Assembly (NCBI GenBank): GCA_951813535.1
Contig: OX638345.1
Location: forward strand, 1,543,158 to 1,607,157
DNA length: 64,000 nucleotides
Direction of reading: 5' to 3'
DNA from: an uncultured Dehalococcoidia bacterium
GTDB lineage: Bacteria; Chloroflexota; Dehalococcoidia; Lucifugimonadales; UBA3495
Shown here: piece by piece, positions 1-8,069 of the stretch
Numbering within the stretch: the stretch's first letter is position 1
Layout: the number at the start of each line of letters is the position of its first letter
Translations under genes and position numbers: made by a program
Notes under the pieces: model-generated
The model's input: the letters and a program-made list of their open reading frames with translations, nothing else
Told to the model about the DNA's origin: nothing
Database searches by the model: none

Positions 1-14
1 GGGATTAGCAGGCA
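1..14. repeat. Match to the outer end of the IS1380-type element at 61784-61797
   Basis: The first 14 bases are identical to positions 61784-61797. Those positions contain the right terminal inverted repeat end of the IS1380-like element plus five bases beyond it. The identity stops at base 15. The simplest reading is that the contig starts at the edge of a second copy of this element, which would be a natural assembly break. This is inference from one short match. Confidence 0.55.
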
Positions 15-27
15 AAGGATACACAAG

Positions 28-711
28 ATGCCACAGACGTGGATAAAAGCCCTTGACGAATATCGTTACCCGGCTAATCTGGCTAAATTCGGGGACGTTG
101 GAGCATACCCAGATTGGTTCGAGGGCAACATTAGCAAGGGCGATCGAGAGCAAACCATCGCGTTCGAGGACCGATTTCGTGAATTGGCCCCGTACCACTT
201 GGAAGCATGGTATCAGGTAGTGTATTGGAAAATGTACTCTCAAGGGCGACGTGATCATGTTACGCGAAATGCGATTGCCAATATCAAAGATTCGGGACTG
301 ACTGCCAAGCGCCTGTATGAGCTTTGTCTAAAGTACATAGATCACCCCGATAGAACGACGTTTCTCGCCTTCCAAAAGAATCTATTTCCAAGTGATGCAA
401 TACCAATTGCCGCCACCTTCCCGGCGTTTTTCTGTCCGGAGAATTTTCCAATGGTTGATAATCAAATAGCCAGTTGGGTAAAAACAAACGGTCACGATCA
501 CATTTACGGGAATAGCACTGGCATAGTCCAATGGCCGCCCCGTACTGGTGTGAATTCGGTTGGCGGCTTTGTTCTTCCGTGGTACAAATGGTGCCGGCAC
601 ACCGCTGGTATATTGACCGAGCGCACCGGATGCCATTGGCGGGCCCGAGATGTTGAGATGGCGGTCTTCACGGCGCAACGCAAGGAATTACCCTTAAGTC
701 CGTTGTTCTGA
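28..711 (+). CDS. Hypothetical protein, 227 aa
   Basis: Open frame with ATG at 28 preceded by an AAAGGA-like ribosome binding site. The product is soluble, rich in Trp, Tyr and His, with no signal peptide or membrane segment, and I do not recognise a family. The N-terminal half is mostly charged and helical; the C-terminal part has a Gly/Trp-rich stretch. Codon use is more AT-rich than in downstream genes and the gene lies next to a probable insertion-sequence end, so it may be acquired cargo. It ends just before a strong hairpin. Confidence 0.6.
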   Translation: MPQTWIKALDEYRYPANLAKFGDVGAYPDWFEGNISKGDREQTIAFEDRFRELAPYHLEAWYQVVYWKMYSQGRRDHVTRNAIANIKDSGLTAKRLYELCLKYIDHPDRTTFLAFQKNLFPSDAIPIAATFPAFFCPENFPMVDNQIASWVKTNGHDHIYGNSTGIVQWPPRTGVNSVGGFVLPWYKWCRHTAGILTERTGCHWRARDVEMAVFTAQRKELPLSPLF

Positions 712-722
712 CACAGCAAATC

Positions 723-746
723 AGGGGCGAATGATTATTCGCCCCT
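723..746. terminator. Hairpin terminator / REP-like palindrome
   Basis: A perfect 10-bp stem (AGGGGCGAAT / ATTCGCCCCT) with a GATT loop lies between two convergent genes. Related GGGCGAA-type palindromes occur at 15162-15185 and 23490-23511. It probably terminates both genes, and may belong to a dispersed palindrome family. Confidence 0.7.
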
Positions 747-777
747 GCCGCCACTCATACCGAAAATAGCCGTTCTA

Positions 778-1080
778 TCAGTCAGACGACGGCAGTTGCT
801 TCGCCTCCTGCAACTCCATCGACTCGCCGTTCAGTCGCAGGTCACACTTGCCCGCCTTGGTAATCAAAACGGACACGCTCCCGTCCGGGGATGTGAGCCG
901 TTTACCCATGGTCACCTCTGGTGCGTCATCGGCCGCGGCCGCACCTCCGAAATCGACGGACGCACCCTTGATTTGCAGAGGAATTTCGCCGTCGGTGAGA
1001 TCGCCTTCCCCGCTGGCTTTGCTGACTATCATCTCAGCGCCGCCCGGGCCCACGTAACGTTGTCCAGTTTTCAGGTTCAT
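778..1080 (-). CDS. Small desulforedoxin-like protein lacking the metal cysteines
   Basis: About 100 aa. I chose the ATG at 1080, not the longer frame from 1200, because the family-like N-terminus (M-N-L-K-T-G-Q-R-Y-V) begins there and GAAGAGG lies just upstream. The opening resembles desulforedoxin/desulfoferrodoxin N-terminal domains, which normally carry CxxC and CC pairs binding iron. Here the expected CxxC position reads G-P-G-G and the later pair is also absent, so it should not bind iron in that way. The only Cys is near the C-terminus (K-C-D-L). The role is unknown; the family link is by pattern only. Confidence 0.55.
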   Translation of the reverse strand: MNLKTGQRYVGPGGAEMIVSKASGEGDLTDGEIPLQIKGASVDFGGAAAADDAPEVTMGKRLTSPDGSVSVLITKAGKCDLRLNGESMELQEAKQLPSSD

Positions 1081-1240
1081 TGCTGCCGGTACCTCTTCAT
1101 TCTTTGGTTGATGTCCCGGATTATAGTAAGCGCCGGGCCGGAGCGTCAACGCGCACGCGGTTGACCGTCGCGCGACCCACGGATAGACTCCTCTTACCAT
1201 GATTTACTATGGTCACACGGCGAGGCGTCGAGCCAATCGG

Positions 1241-1264
1241 AAGGGCGGGAAATCCGCCCTTTTT
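1241..1264 (+). terminator. Intrinsic terminator or attenuator ahead of the aquaporin gene
   Basis: An 8-bp stem AAGGGCGG / CCGCCCTT with a five-base loop runs into a T tract. It sits two bases before the first ATG of the aquaporin frame and no + strand gene ends just upstream. It may therefore be a leader attenuator, or the true start may lie further downstream. Confidence 0.5.
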
Positions 1265-1266
1265 GT

Positions 1267-1968
1267 ATGCCCGTCCATCAGCGGGTCCCGAGGGTACAGT
1301 CGTTGCTGCCACTAGCTCGACGGCTCATCGCCGAGGCGGTGGGAACCGCTTTTCTGCTTATGGCCGTGATCGGCAGTGGCATTGCCGCGCAGAGGCTCAG
1401 CCCCGGTGATGTTGGTCTGCAATTGTTCGAAAACGCCGTGGCGACGGCTTTCGCGCTCATGGCGCTGATCTGGGCTTTCGGGCCGGTTTCCGGCGCGCAC
1501 TTCAATCCGGCGGTAACCCTGGCTGACGTCGTTCTGCACGGCCGGCCGGTTCGCGAAGGTATCGCCTATGTTGGGGCCCAAGTTGCTGGCGGTATTGTTG
1601 GCGCCGTCCTGGCCAACCTGATGTTCGCATTGCCGCCGGTCACCTGGTCGACGAAGGTGCGAAGCGGACCGGATCTGTGGCTGGCGGAGGTCATCGCCAC
1701 CCTGGGATTGCTCTTTGTGATCTTTCTCATCCCGCGTAACCGTGCCGTGGTGATACCGGTGGCGGTCGGCGCTTACATCGGAGCAGCGTACTTTTTCACT
1801 TCCTCCACCAGCTTTGCCAACCCAGCCGTAACGGTTGCTCGCATGTTTTCGGACACCTTCGCCGGAATCTTTCCGGCGTCCGCACCGATCTTCATCGTGA
1901 TGCAGTTGATCGGCGCGGGTCTCGCCATCGGGTTGGTGTTGCTCCTGCGCGGTCGCGAGTCAGCCTGA
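1267..1968 (+). CDS. MIP/aquaporin family channel
   Basis: Integral membrane channel for water or small neutral solutes, 233 aa with about six hydrophobic helices. Both diagnostic NPA boxes are present: H-F-N-P-A-V-T at about residues 78-84 and F-A-N-P-A-V-T-V-A-R at about 183-192, the second followed by the conserved Arg of the selectivity filter. The first ~16 residues are not typical; a TTG near 1303, preceded by GAGGG, would give a more usual N-terminus starting close to the first helix. No arsenic-resistance gene flanks it, so the substrate is open. Its 3' end overlaps the convergent DUF429 gene by nine bases. Confidence 0.9.
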   Translation: MPVHQRVPRVQSLLPLARRLIAEAVGTAFLLMAVIGSGIAAQRLSPGDVGLQLFENAVATAFALMALIWAFGPVSGAHFNPAVTLADVVLHGRPVREGIAYVGAQVAGGIVGAVLANLMFALPPVTWSTKVRSGPDLWLAEVIATLGLLFVIFLIPRNRAVVIPVAVGAYIGAAYFFTSSTSFANPAVTVARMFSDTFAGIFPASAPIFIVMQLIGAGLAIGLVLLLRGRESA

Positions 1969-2829
1969 ACCGCCAACCGCGTCGCTATTCGGCACGTAAA
2001 TCCACCCTTCCAGTTCGGCGTCCGCCAGCTCGTCTCTTTCGGGGTGGTGAAATCGGGAAGAGTCCATGGCCCAAGCCGCGGCTCCCACCGCCGCAACCAC
2101 CGCGTCCAGGCAGTCGTCGTTGGCGCGGCACGCCATCCGTACACGACCCAGGTTGGGCAGGCCAACGCCGGACGCCTCGGCCAATCCACCCAGTATCTCG
2201 TCACGCCTCTCCAGCGCGGAGCGCCCTTTCTTGTAGCCCTTGTACGGCAATCCGACCGATTTCAGCAACGCCCCTGGCATCAGTTCCAGAAGCGTCACTG
2301 TTTTCGAAGCAGAACCCGCGGGCTTCAGCGGCGGCACGTGCCATCGCCGCGCGTGCTCCTGATGCCACCGGTGCAGCATCCGTATCCCTTCGTAGGTCAT
2401 GGGCAGCATATTCGGATTGACGGTGTGCAGGGGAGAGTAGCTTTCCCGGTGGTGCGCGAAGTCACCGGTGCGCTTGGGTTCGCGTTGAAAGAGCGGCAAT
2501 CCAGCCCGCCCACCGACGAATGCATCCCGCGCCGCAACGAACTCAGGGGCCGTCAATCCAGACACGATTTGCCAGATGTGGGCCATGTCCTGCGGAGGTA
2601 GCTCCCGGGACAGGAACTCGGCGAACGCCCGGGGAACTCCAAACGGGAAGTCCAACGCGGCCACCGCAGGTGTCGGGACGTTCGCCAGCACGTCATATAG
2701 GTCGGCACGCCGCACCGGTTGTACGCCGTCCAGCAACAGCGCCCCGTCTCCGGTGAGATTTCCCAGGGCCGCCCACGTGTTGCGGTCGTCCCGATGGCCG
2801 CTGAAGTCAACGCCGATTATCGTGGTCAT
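1960..2829 (-). CDS. DUF429 family protein (predicted RNase H-fold nuclease)
   Basis: 289 aa. The N-terminus T-I-I-G-V-D-F-S-G has the acidic residue of the first strand of an RNase H-like fold, and A-A-L-D-F-P-F-G-V-P near residue 60 supplies a second acidic strand, as in DUF429 proteins. The C-terminal R-A-N-D-D-C-L-D-A-V-V-A-A motif, with its paired acids, also fits. The biochemical activity of the family is not established. Monocistronic, convergent with the aquaporin gene and divergent from the lyase at 2991. Confidence 0.8.
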   Translation of the reverse strand: MTTIIGVDFSGHRDDRNTWAALGNLTGDGALLLDGVQPVRRADLYDVLANVPTPAVAALDFPFGVPRAFAEFLSRELPPQDMAHIWQIVSGLTAPEFVAARDAFVGGRAGLPLFQREPKRTGDFAHHRESYSPLHTVNPNMLPMTYEGIRMLHRWHQEHARRWHVPPLKPAGSASKTVTLLELMPGALLKSVGLPYKGYKKGRSALERRDEILGGLAEASGVGLPNLGRVRMACRANDDCLDAVVAAVGAAAWAMDSSRFHHPERDELADAELEGWIYVPNSDAVGGSG

Positions 2830-2990
2830 CGTAGCGCTGAGGCCGCGTTAGCACCGGCCGACTCCGCCGGATTTGCCGAGCCCGGCCAGCAGGTTGCGCC
2901 CCCGCACGAATTGGTTAGAATACACGGGACGGATGGTAGCACACCGTCACCGGTCACCCTCATTCGAGCAATCAAAGGAGCCAAGAGCGT

Positions 2991-3845
2991 ATGGATTACA
3001 CCAAGCGACGGGAGCGGTATCGCGCTGTTCTGGCCGGGGATGTGTGCGTGCATCCCGGCTCCGTGTTTGACCCGATTTCGGCCCGTGTCGCCGAGGACTT
3101 GGGCTTCGAGGTCGGCATGTTCGCCGGCTCCATTGCCAGCGGCACCGTGCTCGGCGCACCCGACTATGTCGTGCTGACCCTCAGCGAGTTTGCCCAGCAG
3201 ATTTACCGCATCTGCCGCGCCGGCACGCTGCCGCTGATGGTCGACGCGGACCATGGCTACGGGAATGCGTTGAGCGTAAAGCGGACGGTTGAGGAGCTGG
3301 AGGCTTCGGGCGTAGCGGCGTTGACCATCGAAGACACCGTGCTCCCGATGCAATTCGGCGACGGCCCTCGCTACATATCGCTGGAAGAAGGCGTCGGCAA
3401 GATGAAAGCGGCGCTCTCCGGCCGAACGGATCCGAACCTGGTGGTCGCCGGTCGTACCAGCAGCCTCAGCGAAGGACTAGACGAGTGTATCCGCCGCGTG
3501 AAGGCCTACGAGGCGGCCGGCGTTGATGCTCTCTTCCTGGCCGGAGCCAGCACCAGGGCGGAAGTCGAAGCGGTCAATGCCGAGCTGAGCATCCCGCTGC
3601 TCCTGGGCGGAGCCGGCGGTGAATTGTCGGACAAGGCATGGCTCGGCCAGAACGGCGTGCGCGTCGCTTTGCAGGGCCACCTCTCATTCCAGGCTTCTAT
3701 CAAGGCTGTGTACGACGTTATGAAGGCCCTGCGCGACGGCGTCGCACCCGGAGACCTGCGGGACCAGTGCGCCTCGCCGGAACTGATCTCCCAGGTCACG
3801 CGGAAGGATGATTACGACCAGCAAATTGCCGAGTACCTGAGGTAG
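2991..3845 (+). CDS. Isocitrate lyase/PEP mutase superfamily lyase (oxaloacetate decarboxylase-like)
   Basis: 284 aa TIM-barrel enzyme. D-A-D-H-G-Y-G at about residues 82-88 and the following acidic I-E-D-T motif bind Mg2+ in this superfamily. The typical isocitrate-lyase KKCGH active loop is absent, and the overall pattern resembles the oxaloacetate decarboxylase/2,3-dimethylmalate-lyase-like branch, which cleaves or decarboxylates 2-oxo or 2-hydroxy diacids. AAAGGAG lies upstream of the ATG. It is followed after 51 bases by a VOC protein in the same direction, probably one transcription unit. The substrate cannot be read from sequence. Confidence 0.85.
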   Translation: MDYTKRRERYRAVLAGDVCVHPGSVFDPISARVAEDLGFEVGMFAGSIASGTVLGAPDYVVLTLSEFAQQIYRICRAGTLPLMVDADHGYGNALSVKRTVEELEASGVAALTIEDTVLPMQFGDGPRYISLEEGVGKMKAALSGRTDPNLVVAGRTSSLSEGLDECIRRVKAYEAAGVDALFLAGASTRAEVEAVNAELSIPLLLGGAGGELSDKAWLGQNGVRVALQGHLSFQASIKAVYDVMKALRDGVAPGDLRDQCASPELISQVTRKDDYDQQIAEYLR

Positions 3846-3896
3846 TCAGTCGGCTCCCAATCTTTCAGTCACCACAATTCAAGGAGGAAAGCAATC

Positions 3897-4286
3897 ATGG
3901 CTTTTGTTTGTAACCACCTGCACCTGCGAAGCGAAGACCCGGACAACGCCGCCAAGTTCTACGTTGATAACTTCGGCGCTGAGATCGTCTCCACCAGGCC
4001 GCTGTCCAACACGATCTCTCACACTCTGGAGTTGGACGGGCAGCCCCTGCTCACCGTTTCGGGTGAGGCCGAGGGCGAGAACGCGGTGCCCGGGTCGACA
4101 CACCCGCGTTTCGGCCTGGACCACTTCGGCTTCCAGACCGACAACATCCAGGAAGCCTTTGAGCGGTTCAAGTCCAATGGCGCCAACATCATCTGTGACC
4201 CCTGGACCATGCCCTCCGGGTCCCAGGTCATGTTCGTCGAAGCGCCCGACAAGGTCAGCCTGGAAATCATCCAGCGCCCCGACTAA
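3897..4286 (+). CDS. VOC superfamily (glyoxalase/dioxygenase fold) protein
   Basis: 129 aa, one vicinal-oxygen-chelate module made of two beta-alpha-beta-beta-beta repeats. Candidate metal ligands are visible: His in N-H-L-H-L-R near residue 8, His in G-L-D-H-F-G-F near residue 73 and Glu in S-L-E-I-I-Q-R near the end. A strong AAGGAGG ribosome binding site lies eight bases before the ATG. It is co-directional with the PEP-mutase-like lyase, so it may be an isomerase, lyase or dioxygenase of the same small-acid pathway. That link is inference. Confidence 0.85.
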   Translation: MAFVCNHLHLRSEDPDNAAKFYVDNFGAEIVSTRPLSNTISHTLELDGQPLLTVSGEAEGENAVPGSTHPRFGLDHFGFQTDNIQEAFERFKSNGANIICDPWTMPSGSQVMFVEAPDKVSLEIIQRPD

Positions 4287-4310
4287 TTGGCGCCAACCCC
4301 AGGCACAAAC

Positions 4311-4343
4311 GAAGCCGCCGGGCCAATGGCGCCCGGCGGCTTC
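4311..4343. terminator. Bidirectional terminator
   Basis: A 13-bp GC-rich stem (GAAGCCGCCGGGC / GCCCGGCGGCTTC) with a seven-base loop sits between the convergent VOC gene and the minus-strand binding-protein gene. It has a short T-rich tail on the + strand and A-rich flank suited to the other strand. Confidence 0.8.
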
Positions 4344-4372
4344 TTCGACTCAAAACCGGTGGCTTCTGCAAC

Positions 4373-5512
4373 TCAGAATGGGTAGCGCAGTTCCCCCTCG
4401 GCCAGATCCGGAGGCCAAACCACCACCTTGCGGCCATTCTGGCGCTGCACCAGGGCAACGGATCGACCGATTTGCCGGCCCGCCTCGTCGATCTTGAAGC
4501 GCCCGTAGAACGTGGTGAAGTCCGCGTTGACCGCCGCGCCCAGGAGCGCATCGTTGTCCAGGTCTCCCGCCAGGGCTACGCAGCGTTCGGCGACCAGGCC
4601 GGCCGCCATGGCTTGCGCCATCGGGTAGTCGATTGGTATGTCTGTAGCCTCGGCGCTATCGTTCAGGATCCGCAGCGCCTCGGTAGCACCAGGTCCCACA
4701 TCCGGCGTCGGTATGCTGAAGGCCGGTTCCCATTGGCTAGGGCCCACGAAGCCGTCGGCCGCTTCGCCCAGCAGTTCCTCAAATCCGGCGATGGGGGTCG
4801 CGATTACTGCGGCCAATCCGATGTTGCTCCGATTCGGGAGCCTTGCCAGCGCCCGGGCCGTGCCGATGTCGTGGCGGATGCGTCCCACGGTTACCACCAG
4901 GTCCGGTCCCTGTTCGGCCACGTGGCGGGCGATCTCAGTAAAATTGACCTGCGTCGGCCGGTAGCGCAGATCCAACACCGTGGTGAATCCCAGCTCGTGA
5001 GCCGCCGCTTCAGCCCCCCGGGCCACCAGCCTGGCGAATGCGCCCGTGTCGATCCGCAGTATTACCAGCTTGCTGGCCGATGGGTTCGCCTGCCGGACCA
5101 ATTCCGGCGCCCCGACCAGGTACTGGTCGGCCGGCGTCAGGATGCTGACCACCTTGCCAAACCCTCGGGCGTAGTGCGCGTCACCGGCGCCGCCGTGGTT
5201 CCACATCACCTTCCCGTGGGACTCGGCGACTTCCGCTGCTGCCGTGGTCAAACCCGCGGAATACGGTCCGAACAGCAGGTCGACGCTGTCATCGGTGATC
5301 AACCGTTCCGTTGCCCGCCGTGTCGCATCCGCCGTGCTGCCGTCGTCGTAACTGACCAGGGTAACCGGACGTTTTTCGTCCCCCACGCCGAGGCCGCCCT
5401 GGGCGTTGACGTATTCAACCCACGCTGTCAGACCAGCCAACGCCTGCCGGCCTTGCGTGGCGAACTGGCCGGTCAGCGACGCTGATATCCCGGCCGTGAC
5501 GGTTGCCGCCAT
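4373..5512 (-). CDS. LivK-type ABC substrate-binding protein without signal peptide
   Basis: 379 aa periplasmic-binding-protein fold of the branched-chain amino acid/amide type, with motifs G-I-S-A-S-L-T-G-Q-F, Q-G-G-L-G-V and L-L-F-G-P-Y-S-A-G-L. The protein begins directly with the mature domain: there is no signal peptide or lipobox, so it may be cytoplasmic or exported in an unrecognised way. No permease or ATPase gene is nearby. It starts 12 bases after the FIST gene and is surely co-transcribed with it. The pairing suggests ligand sensing and not classical transport, which is inference. Confidence 0.85.
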   Translation of the reverse strand: MAATVTAGISASLTGQFATQGRQALAGLTAWVEYVNAQGGLGVGDEKRPVTLVSYDDGSTADATRRATERLITDDSVDLLFGPYSAGLTTAAAEVAESHGKVMWNHGGAGDAHYARGFGKVVSILTPADQYLVGAPELVRQANPSASKLVILRIDTGAFARLVARGAEAAAHELGFTTVLDLRYRPTQVNFTEIARHVAEQGPDLVVTVGRIRHDIGTARALARLPNRSNIGLAAVIATPIAGFEELLGEAADGFVGPSQWEPAFSIPTPDVGPGATEALRILNDSAEATDIPIDYPMAQAMAAGLVAERCVALAGDLDNDALLGAAVNADFTTFYGRFKIDEAGRQIGRSVALVQRQNGRKVVVWPPDLAEGELRYPF

Positions 5513-5524
5513 TCCCCTGAACTC

Positions 5525-6715
5525 CTAACTGCGCGGGCGGAAAATGCCGAAACTGCTGGTGTATCCGTGCAGGAAGGTGGTCCCGCTCACCGGCCCGATT
5601 TCTCCGTTACAGAAGAAACCTCCCAGCGGCACCGCCGCGCCGACCTTGTCATGGAACACCTCGGTGTCATGGTTCGGGCGGCCATACAGGTACTTGCCCC
5701 TCCCCAAACACGAAAACAGCAGCGCCCCGTGGGCGGGATTTTCCCGGTTGTCCACCGCGTATCGTTCCAGCACTGCGGACAGGTCGTCGGCCGAGGTGTC
5801 CGCGTCCCGCAGGTGAAACTGCACCAGTTGACCTTCCTTCAACATCTCGCCGATTGCGAGCACGCCGCTCCTCTGGTCCATTCCCATCACGTTGCGGATC
5901 AGGAAATCGCCCTGCTGCGGTTCGTCGATCAGCGCATCCATCACCACGCCCAGGAACAGGGAGCTTTGCATCAGGTCCCGGTCGCGCTGGTCGGCTCCCT
6001 GGAAGAGGTTGCGCAACACGTTCAGCGGCGGTTGTCCGTCCAGTTCCACCAGGAAGTTGCGGTCGCTGCGCGTGATGTGCATCGGCGAGCCGATGGGCCG
6101 GCACCCCTGGGCAACCACCGTTTCGACGACAATGTTTCCCGACAGCGCCACGCCGACGGCCCCCGAATCGTGGTAGTCGTGCCCCAGGAACAGGCCGTTT
6201 TGCCGGGCTCCCTGCGCCGCGCTGGCCAATCCTCCAATCTTTGCGGCGGCGGGGTACGCGTAGTCCATCCCGAGCAGAAGGTTCTGCGCCGGGAACGACA
6301 TTGGGTCCGCCAGCAGGACGAACTGCGGCTGGTCTGCCGGATCTATGCCCAGCGCCTGGTGCCAGTCGTCCGGAGCAGCGTCCAGGCTGGGAAGGTCGTC
6401 GCCGTCCAGTCGGATCGGGTGGATGGTAACGCCGGGCAGGCTGGCGGCGGTCACGGAAACGGCGGGTTCCTGCTCAACCTCGCTCCCTCCGCCGATGATC
6501 CCTCCGCCGGAACAACCCAGCACCAGCGCCTGAGGCCCCAATAGCTCGGCCATGAGGTCGGGAAGGTTGGCGTAGTCCGATGAATACTCTGACGACGCGA
6601 AAACCACCGCAAGGTCGGCCGCCGTGTCGCCCATGCTCGCCCGGATGGACGCCGTGCACTCGGACAGCGCGGCGCGCAGGCTGTTCTGTTGAGATAGCGC
6701 AGAAGCCCACTGCAT
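5525..6715 (-). CDS. FIST N/C domain sensory protein
   Basis: 396 aa from the ATG at 6715, which has AGAGGTG seven bases upstream; the open frame extends to 6982 but that extension is not family-like. FIST (F-box and intracellular signal transduction) proteins are predicted small-ligand sensors. The N-terminal half contains V-L-G-C-S-G-G-G-I-I-G-G-G, the usual Gly-rich FIST_N motif. The C-terminal half ends with G-A-L-L-F-S-C-L-G-R-G, then G-F-F-C-N-G-E-I-G-P and the G-Y-T-S-S-F-G-I-F end of FIST_C. First gene of a two-gene operon with the LivK-type protein. Confidence 0.9.
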   Translation of the reverse strand: MQWASALSQQNSLRAALSECTASIRASMGDTAADLAVVFASSEYSSDYANLPDLMAELLGPQALVLGCSGGGIIGGGSEVEQEPAVSVTAASLPGVTIHPIRLDGDDLPSLDAAPDDWHQALGIDPADQPQFVLLADPMSFPAQNLLLGMDYAYPAAAKIGGLASAAQGARQNGLFLGHDYHDSGAVGVALSGNIVVETVVAQGCRPIGSPMHITRSDRNFLVELDGQPPLNVLRNLFQGADQRDRDLMQSSLFLGVVMDALIDEPQQGDFLIRNVMGMDQRSGVLAIGEMLKEGQLVQFHLRDADTSADDLSAVLERYAVDNRENPAHGALLFSCLGRGKYLYGRPNHDTEVFHDKVGAAVPLGGFFCNGEIGPVSGTTFLHGYTSSFGIFRPRS

Positions 6716-6981
6716 AATTAACACCTCTACGGGGCCCGACTCGGCCCCAATCGACAGGCTTTCTGGATTGGCGCGAGTATAGCATAGGGCGTGGGGTGAC
6801 ACCCCCAACATGATGCCCGCGCTTGACCCGTACCAGGGTGGAACGATCTTCCGAAAGACGCCCAGGATCCGATCCTTGCTCCGTCGGTCGACGATACCGC
6901 GGCGGCTTTTCAAATGGACGCTGCATTGCGACTTTGCTAAACTTGCGCGCAGCATTGGTTTTACCCTGAGGAGCGTCCACA

Positions 6982-7905
6982 ATGAAGAAAGTCGTCAGTG
7001 AAATCAGCGGTGTGGTTTTCAGCTTGCCCTGGCTGGTGGCCCGGGACGAAGGTCTGTTCGAAGCGGAGGGCATCGACATGGAATTCGTCACCGCGGTCAG
7101 CAGTGGCCAGGTGACGCCCACTGAAAATCCGGAGGACGTCAACCCCATTCTCGGCCACGTGGCTTTCGAGGATGCCCAGGTATCAATCTACCGCGCTTGA
7201 GAGGAAGGTCAGGTCCGTCGGGCCTATGAAAGCAAACAGGGCGCCCGCATCATCGCCCTCCGTTCCGCAGTCGCCACTCAGGCCATCCTGGTGCACCCGG
7301 ACTCTCCGCACTTTTACCCGGGGACTCTGGGCAACAAACCGGTCGCCGTCCAGTTCCATGCCGGTTCCCATTACGTTGCGCTTCGGCTGCTCTCGGGTTA
7401 TCTCCCCGAGGACAAGCTGAAGCTGGTCCATTACGGCTCTCCCCAGTTCCGGTTTGAGGCGCTCATGAACGGCGAGGTTGCGGCCGCCGCCCTCATGGAG
7501 CCCTGGATCACCCTGGCCGAAAAGCTGGGTTGCCGGCCTGTCTGCGAGGGTCATTACCTGGGCGCCGAGAACGCCAGCGACAACATGGACGAGGCAACTT
7601 TCGCTGCCATTAATCGCGCGGTCGCGAAGGCGGTGGACCGGATCAACGCCGACAAGCGCAGGTACCTCCGGTATCTCATCGATGAGCCGAGATTCGCCGC
7701 GGTGGCGTCGCGATTCGGCGGAATCACGCCCGAAGACTTCCATCTGCCCCGCCTGCGCTACTCCTACAACACACCGTACACCGACGAGATAGTCGAGGAC
7801 ACCTACCACTGGATGGTGCGCTGGGGTTTGCTGGACGGCGCCGCCTGCAGCGCCGACCTCGTCGACAACCGTCTGGCTGAACCGGCTGTTGCAGCCGACG
7901 ACTAG
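6982..7905 (+). CDS. NMT1/THI5-like substrate-binding protein with in-frame TGA (candidate selenoprotein or pseudogene)
   Basis: One continuous frame of 307 sense codons, interrupted only by TGA at 7198-7200. The ATG at 6982 has a strong GAGGAG site eight bases upstream. The part after the TGA has no convincing start of its own, yet keeps full THI5/NMT1-like character (F-H-A-G-S-H-Y-V-A-L, M-E-P-W-I-T-L-A-E-K-L-G, H-L-P-R-L-R-Y). Around the TGA the frame reads Y-R-A-stop-E-E-G-Q-V-R-R-A-Y, where I expect Cys or Trp in relatives. Readthrough as selenocysteine, a nonsense mutation or a sequence error are all possible. No signal peptide. Confidence 0.7.
7211..7225 (+). promoter_or_regulatory. 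SECIS-like hairpin after the THI5-like gene TGA
   Basis: Six base pairs (AGGTCC / GGGCCT, one G-U) close a three-base loop GTC. Sixteen bases separate the TGA from the loop, and the loop begins with G-U, which is within the loose description of bacterial SECIS elements. The stem is short and could be chance in GC-rich coding DNA. Confidence 0.3.
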
Positions 7906-8069
7906 TTGCCGAGTCCGGATCGATCAGGACAGCCATGATCAAACGCTGAACTTACAGACATCGGGCGTCGCGGGGACGCCCTGTTGACGCCAATTAGCGC
8001 GCCGGGTATACCTTTTGGCGGCAACCCGGCGCTCCCGTTTGCCCACACATCCCGAGGCAGGTATTACCA

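Noticed and set aside
5567..6544. 325-codon + strand ORF opposite the FIST gene
   Set aside because: Antisense shadow with no recognisable protein pattern.
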